Source: an uncultured Ignavibacteriales bacterium
GTDB lineage: Bacteria; Bacteroidota; Ignavibacteria; Ignavibacteriales; Ignavibacteriaceae
Length of the DNA: 7,465 bases
Direction: 5' to 3'
Assembly: GCA_903915485.1 (NCBI GenBank)
Contig: CAIWTC010000629.1
Coordinates: 1-7,465, forward strand
Made by a program: the position numbers and the translations under genes. Shown here piece after piece: positions 6,639 to 7,465 of the stretch. Every line of letters starts with the position of its first letter. Position 1 is the stretch's first letter. The notes under the pieces are model-generated. The model saw nothing but the letters and a program-made list of their open reading frames with translations, did no database searches and was not told where the DNA came from.

Positions 6639-7465
6639 TGTTAATGAATTTAGAAATTATGTCTGTCGGACTTCAGTCCGTAAAAACAAATAAGCTTAGG
6701 GCTTCGCTTACAATAATTGGTGTGGTCGTCGGAATATTTTCGATTATAGTAATCATGACAATCATTACTATGCTTCAAAATAGTATTGAAAGCGGATTTT
6801 CCCAATTGAATAAAAATACTTTCCAGATTCAAAAATGGGAAGCAATGCAAATGGGGCCCGGTCATCATTTCCGTGATAGAAACCGTAAGGATATAACTAT
6901 TGAAGATTTTTATCGTTTGAATGAATTACTTCATCAGGCATTATACCTTGGCGCAGAGCAGTGGCAGTTTGGTAAAGTTGTTAAGTACGGCAATAAAGAA
7001 ACTAATCCGAATATACAGATTGCCGGTTTTACAACGGGTGCAATGAAAACAAATAATCAAAATGTTGAGTTCGGCAGAGATTTTATCGAGGCCGATATGC
7101 AGTACTCAAGAAATGTGTGTGTGCTTGGTGTTGACTTGGTTGAAAAACTTTTTGCTGGAATAGACCCGTTAGGGCAAAGCGTATTAGTTGATGGTATGCC
7201 TTTGCTCGTTATTGGAATATTGGAAAAGCAGCCTGCAGTTTTCGGGCAGAGTCAAAATAATTATGTGATTATGCCGATAACTTCTTTCCAGTCATTATAC
7301 GGAAGGCGCAGTAGGAGTGTAAATATAACCGTGATGACAAACAGCAAGGCTGATTACAACACTACTATTGAATCCGCTATCGGTTATATGCGTGCAATAC
7401 GCAAAGTGCCGCCGGGAGAAGAAAATGATTTCTCAATTTTCTCTAATGAGTCCTTGATTGGTCAG
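6638..7465 (+). CDS. Second MacB/FtsX-type ABC permease, 3' end cut by window
   Basis: The frame is open from the ATG at 6638 to the window edge, giving 276 residues with no stop. It is the N-terminal two-thirds of a MacB-type permease: an N-terminal helix with GLQSVKTNKLRASLTIIG (11-28), TM1 at about 23-45, then a periplasmic core domain up to the edge. The conserved GIMNIM and KEIGVRKA region and the last three membrane helices should lie just outside. It is a paralogue of the upstream permease: both have a KW after the first strand (D/Q-KW), RNRK followed by an IT(M/I)E pattern, and EENDFSI near the end of the core domain. The truncation is a window artefact, not a pseudogene. One-base overlap with the previous gene indicates the same operon and probable heterodimer formation. 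Confidence 0.9.
   Translation, partial: MLMNLEIMSVGLQSVKTNKLRASLTIIGVVVGIFSIIVIMTIITMLQNSIESGFSQLNKNTFQIQKWEAMQMGPGHHFRDRNRKDITIEDFYRLNELLHQALYLGAEQWQFGKVVKYGNKETNPNIQIAGFTTGAMKTNNQNVEFGRDFIEADMQYSRNVCVLGVDLVEKLFAGIDPLGQSVLVDGMPLLVIGILEKQPAVFGQSQNNYVIMPITSFQSLYGRRSRSVNITVMTNSKADYNTTIESAIGYMRAIRKVPPGEENDFSIFSNESLIGQ

Noticed and set aside
6650..6868. Minus-strand 72-codon frame near the start of the second permease.
   Set aside because: It is antisense to a clear permease frame that runs to the window edge and carries family motifs.
4639..7465. LolCDE lipoprotein-release or FtsEX cell-division system as the identity of the ABC genes.
   Set aside because: The ATPase alone would fit, but the linked adaptor with a TolC-docking motif and a TolC-family gene point to tripartite export; FtsX also has a different layout.
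1..7465. CRISPR arrays, insertion sequences, tRNA/rRNA genes, phage or toxin-antitoxin genes.
   Set aside because: No repeat arrays, terminal inverted repeats, transposase motifs or structured RNA signatures were seen on either strand.

Overview
The window is AT-rich bacterial DNA from what looks like a Gram-negative, two-membraned bacterium: it encodes an outer-membrane TolC-type channel, a periplasmic adaptor and inner-membrane ABC permeases. Protein style (an exonuclease/UvrC-like fusion, and an efflux operon with a stand-alone ATPase followed by two FtsX/MacB-type permeases) suggests the Bacteroidota/Ignavibacteriota/Chlorobiota group. Several genes have clear Shine-Dalgarno sites (GGAG or AAGGAG), which fits Ignavibacteriota-like organisms slightly better than classical Bacteroidetes. 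This placement is inference only.

Layout: positions 1-130 hold no gene I can support, only a short imperfect palindrome at 95-113 that could be a weak terminator. Positions 131-1840 (minus strand) encode a 569-residue DNA-processing protein. It joins a complete DnaQ-like DEDDh exonuclease domain to a UvrC/Cho-like half containing a GIY-YIG nuclease, a four-cysteine cluster and a UVR helix pair, but it has no UvrC C-terminal endonuclease or helix-hairpin-helix region. Positions 1841-1988 are a divergent AT-rich intergenic region with overlapping TATAAT boxes.

From 1989 to the right edge, five plus-strand genes are packed with gaps of 15, 13 and 11 bases and then a one-base TAATG overlap, as expected of one operon. 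In order they encode a TolC-family outer-membrane factor, a MacA-like membrane-fusion adaptor, a MacB/LolD-type ABC ATPase, a complete MacB-type permease, and a second paralogous permease cut by the window end at residue 276.

Together the five make a full tripartite ABC export machine. The ATPase would energise a pair of four-helix permeases, the periplasmic domains would hand substrate to the adaptor, and the adaptor's coiled-coil hairpin would dock on the TolC-like duct. Unlike canonical MacB, the ATPase is a separate protein and there are two different permeases, so a heterodimeric membrane core is likely. The substrate cannot be read from the sequence. I see no transposon, phage, CRISPR, tRNA or rRNA signal. 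Most of the window is a recognisable operon rather than a new system; the points most worth following are the exonuclease/Cho fusion with its probable iron-sulfur site and the paired permeases.
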